DNA of 35,746 nucleotides from Candidatus Helarchaeota archaeon (GTDB lineage: Archaea; Asgardarchaeota; Lokiarchaeia; Helarchaeales; HEL-GB-A), in the NCBI GenBank assembly GCA_016840125.1, contig JAEOSY010000191.1:1-35746 (forward strand). Reading direction: 5' to 3'. A model generated the notes under the pieces. The model did no database searches and had not been told where the DNA came from. It saw only the letters and a list, made by a program, of their open reading frames with translations. Shown piece by piece: positions 33,007 to 35,746 of the stretch. Numbering within the stretch: position 1 is the stretch's first letter; each line of letters starts with the position of its first letter. Position numbers and translations under genes: made by a program.

Positions 33007-33156
33007 TTAAAATGAAGATACTGCTTTCACTGTTTTAGTTCGTTCCCTAAGAGGTTTCTTTTGTTCTTCGGTTCTCATATTATTGAATTCATTGCTCAAC
33101 TTCTGTCTATCCTCATTCACCATCTTCACAATATCAAAATTTTTGTTAATCTTCAA
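33007..33156 (-). CDS. Small hypothetical protein, 49 residues
   Basis: The frame starts at TTG 33156, eight bases after GGAGGT, a good ribosome binding site, and ends at TAA 33007. The product is charged and helical (DIVKMVNEDRQKLSNEFN, RTEEQKKPLRERTK). The frame is open for another 12 codons upstream (PDSSGRSCI) without a start codon, so it might also be the end of a decayed longer gene. Family unknown. Confidence 0.4.
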   Translation of the reverse strand: MKINKNFDIVKMVNEDRQKLSNEFNNMRTEEQKKPLRERTKTVKAVSSF

Positions 33157-33255
33157 GATACAGGACCTCCCAGAACTATCTGGTTTTACGCTTTAAGAAT
33201 GAATTATTTGCATTAGTATATTTGTTTGATGAACCTTAAATCATTTCTGCATTCG

Positions 33256-33282
33256 AAAAAAAAAAAAAAACATACTAAAAAA
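33256..33282 (-). terminator. T-run terminator of the right-hand surface gene
   Basis: On the minus strand the 36 bases after the stop at 33293 contain T7 (33276-33282) and T14 (33256-33269), a strong archaeal-type terminator. The A14 tract on the plus strand is also a place where assembly length may be wrong. Confidence 0.6.
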
Positions 33283-33292
33283 AGAGGAAGCG

Positions 33293-35746
33293 TTATTCTT
33301 CCAGCAATTTTTTGCGTTTCAAGTAATCAGCTTGCGTAATCTCGCCCTGTGCCAAGCGATTTTTCAGAATATCGAGGGGTGCTTTCTCAGGGGGCTGCGC
33401 TTTAAGAGGTCCTTTCGGTTTGGGGGGTAAGGGCTGTGCTTGTGTTGGTTTTCGCGTCTTCCATATCATTACTGTGACCACGCTTGCCAACCCAACTAAG
33501 GCTCCCAATAGGAACAGCATAGTAATATCTTCGGGACTCATTGGTGCTTGGGACACCACATCAATTTCGAAAAGCGCGGAGTCTTGGTAATTGCCGGCTT
33601 GATCATAGGCACGAGCACAGATATAATGGACCCCATTATCGTTTCCATTAGGATTGGTGGCCCAAGTAAACTTGTAGGAATTGCCCGAATCGGCACTCAT
33701 CCCAAGGAAAGTGCTTCCGGGGTTATCAGGATCACCATCCCAATATTCGACGTATGCGATCCCAGAATCTGCATCGAATACATTTGCATAGAGTGAAATT
33801 GCACCTGTATATGGGCCGTAAGCGCGTGCTTGGCAGGTGCTCGGATCAACATTATCAACTTCAACCGTATATGCGGAAGAAATCCGATAATTCTTCAAGG
33901 GAAACGCTAGATCATAAGTGACGGCAAATAAGTAATAGGTCCCATGAAAGGTGCTCGTATTCCAGACAAAATCATACACGTTGGGAGTCATCGAAACATT
34001 ATCTTGGTAACCTAAGTCTGTACTGAAATCGAAATCAAGGAAGGGCACCGTATCATAGTAGAATTTCACGTAGGAAACGCCTGTCTCTTCGTCCACTGCT
34101 CCACAATTCAAAGTTACAGTTCCTTGAACATAATCATCTAAGTCATAGATATGGCTGACGGTTGGGGATCGATGATCCCGTGTGCCATATTCGTATGGAC
34201 GGGATGTAAAGGTAAAAGGTTCTTGAATGATATATCCAAAGGTGTTATACCGTAAATCATAATAGATATCAATGGCGAATTGGTCATGTTCTCCAATCGG
34301 GGTGCCATCATCATCTTCGAGATGGCACACAATTTGTCGATTCTCTTCAGTTGCAGAGGTAGCGGTTGTGGTAAACGTTAACGTGGTTCGGGTTCCTACC
34401 ATCCCGTTAGATTCCTGAATTGGATAGCTCGTTCCCGTAGAGACGGGACCAATTCCATAATTTATAGTTTGTGTCACCATTTCATTCCAACAAAAGAAGG
34501 AGCTAGTTGTCTGCTGGATAGTAAATTCATAGGTTATTGTGGTTCGGCTCGTCGTGGAGGATAAGAACTCAGTATACTGTGTAGGGGTCCAAAATACGGG
34601 AGATTGGGGAAGCTTCAGCACGTATTCTTCCTCTTCCGCGCTTATATAATTATCTGCGAAAATATTCTCCTGGGTGAGATTCTCCAAACCATATTGGTCG
34701 AGGTACGCACCTAATACGGAAAATGTCGCATTTAAAGTGAGACCATATTTCACCCAAGGGCTTGTATTCCAGAGGCGAACATCATCTGTATTCGCGTTTG
34801 GAGGATCAGGTGCGTTTCTGACAATATAATAATTATTTTGCATGATGAAGTACTGAATCAAAAGACCCGAACCGTAATAGAGATCACCACGCCCGGGGCC
34901 CATTAGAGACGCATTGTCGGTTTCTGTTGACGAGGACATCGTTGTTTCGAAGGTTATCGTAGTCTCAATATCAAACTCACCACTCTCTGTATTTGTAGTA
35001 TGATCCTCCTCGCCCCCTCCAAACCCCATACCTAGACACCTCCAATCATTGAAAGTTTCTTCCCCATATTCAACTCCAAGAGCAATACCTAGGCTAATAG
35101 AGGTGCCGGATTTCATCTCAGAATAACTATGGTCACCAGGGGGGTCGTACAGGATGTAAAGGAGGTGGTTCGGAATGATTAAGTTTCCTTCATAGATCAC
35201 TTCTGGGCGTTGCTCGATTTCAAGGTTTACGGGATAACTGGCGTTATTATCAGTAAGAGTAAAGACGATTTTTTGAGCGCCATTAGTGACCGAACGGTTG
35301 ATATATTCTAAGTGTACCATAATCCGCGTGTAGATATCATATCGAATGGTGTATGTGATTAGGGGTGTTTCATAACTAAATTTCTCCACCGCTCGCCACG
35401 TGTGGGGCCAGTCGTACTCAATTCCTCGATAGGTCAGATTAAACAACGTATCAGTGAAGGTCAAATTCCTAGAGGGGAGGATAGTATTAAAACAGACCTT
35501 CGGGAGGGTGATATTCGTATCGTGGGCGGTTAAACTCAGTGTGAGTGGTAAAATGAACGGACTCTTAACTCCCTGTGAGTAGGTAAATTGGGGCCCTGTC
35601 GAGGTAGAAATATTGCTAGTATCTGCTGCCAGAGTATGATCCAACTGCGATTCGTTGGTGCAAGACACATTATATTCGCTCATGGCACTCGTGAGATTGT
35701 AAAAGTCTAACGTGAAATTTTCATACGCAATATGCATCAAGGGGTA
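33293..35746 (-). CDS. Giant surface protein, second copy, partial at right edge
   Basis: 817 codons lie in the window and the frame is open at the edge, so the N-terminus is missing. It is paralogous to 24517-27711 over its whole visible length: VSCTNESQLDH / CINRSHLNH near the start, LYDPPGDHSYS, GPGRGDLYYGSGL, CHLEDDDGTPIGEHDQF, TSRPYEYGTRDHRSPT and DADSGIAYVEYWDGDPDNPG. One membrane helix (DITMLFLLGALVGLASVVTV) is followed by a Pro/Lys linker and a C-terminal SHOCT-type helix pair, ILKNRLAQGEITQADYLKR, which the other copy lacks. Extracellular part is rich in N-glycosylation sites. Probably an adhesin or surface-layer-associated protein. Confidence 0.85.
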   Translation of the reverse strand, partial: YPLMHIAYENFTLDFYNLTSAMSEYNVSCTNESQLDHTLAADTSNISTSTGPQFTYSQGVKSPFILPLTLSLTAHDTNITLPKVCFNTILPSRNLTFTDTLFNLTYRGIEYDWPHTWRAVEKFSYETPLITYTIRYDIYTRIMVHLEYINRSVTNGAQKIVFTLTDNNASYPVNLEIEQRPEVIYEGNLIIPNHLLYILYDPPGDHSYSEMKSGTSISLGIALGVEYGEETFNDWRCLGMGFGGGEEDHTTNTESGEFDIETTITFETTMSSSTETDNASLMGPGRGDLYYGSGLLIQYFIMQNNYYIVRNAPDPPNANTDDVRLWNTSPWVKYGLTLNATFSVLGAYLDQYGLENLTQENIFADNYISAEEEEYVLKLPQSPVFWTPTQYTEFLSSTTSRTTITYEFTIQQTTSSFFCWNEMVTQTINYGIGPVSTGTSYPIQESNGMVGTRTTLTFTTTATSATEENRQIVCHLEDDDGTPIGEHDQFAIDIYYDLRYNTFGYIIQEPFTFTSRPYEYGTRDHRSPTVSHIYDLDDYVQGTVTLNCGAVDEETGVSYVKFYYDTVPFLDFDFSTDLGYQDNVSMTPNVYDFVWNTSTFHGTYYLFAVTYDLAFPLKNYRISSAYTVEVDNVDPSTCQARAYGPYTGAISLYANVFDADSGIAYVEYWDGDPDNPGSTFLGMSADSGNSYKFTWATNPNGNDNGVHYICARAYDQAGNYQDSALFEIDVVSQAPMSPEDITMLFLLGALVGLASVVTVMIWKTRKPTQAQPLPPKPKGPLKAQPPEKAPLDILKNRLAQGEITQADYLKRKKLLEE

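Overview
The window looks like chromosomal DNA of an AT-rich archaeon, most probably an Asgard archaeon of the Lokiarchaeia type. The evidence is: GGTGAT-type ribosome binding sites complementary to the archaeal 16S 3' end; TATA boxes about 25 bp upstream of leaderless starts; many Asn-rich secreted proteins with C-terminal membrane anchors; a eukaryote-like cytosolic GH5 glucosidase; a U2-type leucine-rich repeat protein; and a UGA-interrupted peroxiredoxin followed by an RNA fold that resembles a eukaryotic SECIS, an arrangement already known from Lokiarchaeota. No rRNA, tRNA, CRISPR array or transposase was seen.

Layout. 0.2-3.4 kb (minus): GH5 glucosidase and PfkB sugar kinase. 3.5-5.3 kb (plus): a ThDP enzyme of the acetolactate synthase family. 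5.3-8.4 kb (minus): ABC-2 exporter (ATPase and permease) preceded by two palindromic operators and a membrane-anchored winged-helix regulator. 8.6-12.7 kb: a polytopic membrane protein, a tandem GNAT protein and two convergent surface proteins with CBM9/DOMON-like domains. 12.8-13.8 kb: a GC-rich candidate structured RNA, then an enoyl-CoA hydratase/isomerase whose 5' end looks frameshifted. 13.9-16.05 kb (plus): an apparent operon of a zinc-ribbon/LRR protein, a small helical protein and the selenocysteine peroxiredoxin with a candidate SECIS in its 3' UTR. 16-19.3 kb: two paralogous small surface proteins around a 3-hydroxyacyl-CoA dehydrogenase and an unknown protein. 19.6-22.6 kb: a geranylgeranyl-reductase-like flavoprotein, a decayed small gene and a double-cluster 4Fe-4S protein related to QueG. 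22.8-28.1 kb: a giant surface protein split by an in-frame TAA, then remnants of two other genes. 28.1-33.2 kb (minus): two paralogous transglutaminase-like proteins with long lysine/proline tails, an acidic-tailed amphipathic-helix protein, a conserved protein of unknown function and a 49-residue protein. 33.3 kb to the right edge: a second giant surface protein, partial.

Two parts deserve most attention. The first is the selenoprotein peroxiredoxin: the TGA stands exactly where the peroxidatic Cys is expected, the same frame continues with the rest of the fold, and the 3' UTR can fold into an ATGA / 9-bp helix / A-rich loop / GA structure just before a T-run. The second is the transglutaminase-like block. 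Both enzymes keep a Cys-His-Asp constellation, share a conserved C-terminal basic motif ending in RRG, share a 42-43 bp element upstream, and sit beside a protein with a membrane-binding type helix and an acidic tail. I know of no described system with this make-up; its function is open.

The accessory part (about 20.9-28.1 kb) shows decay: two in-frame TAA interruptions and two gene remnants. One remnant is a diverged copy of the C-terminus of the 4Fe-4S gene that lies on the other side of the giant surface gene. All statements on homology come from reading motifs, without database searches.
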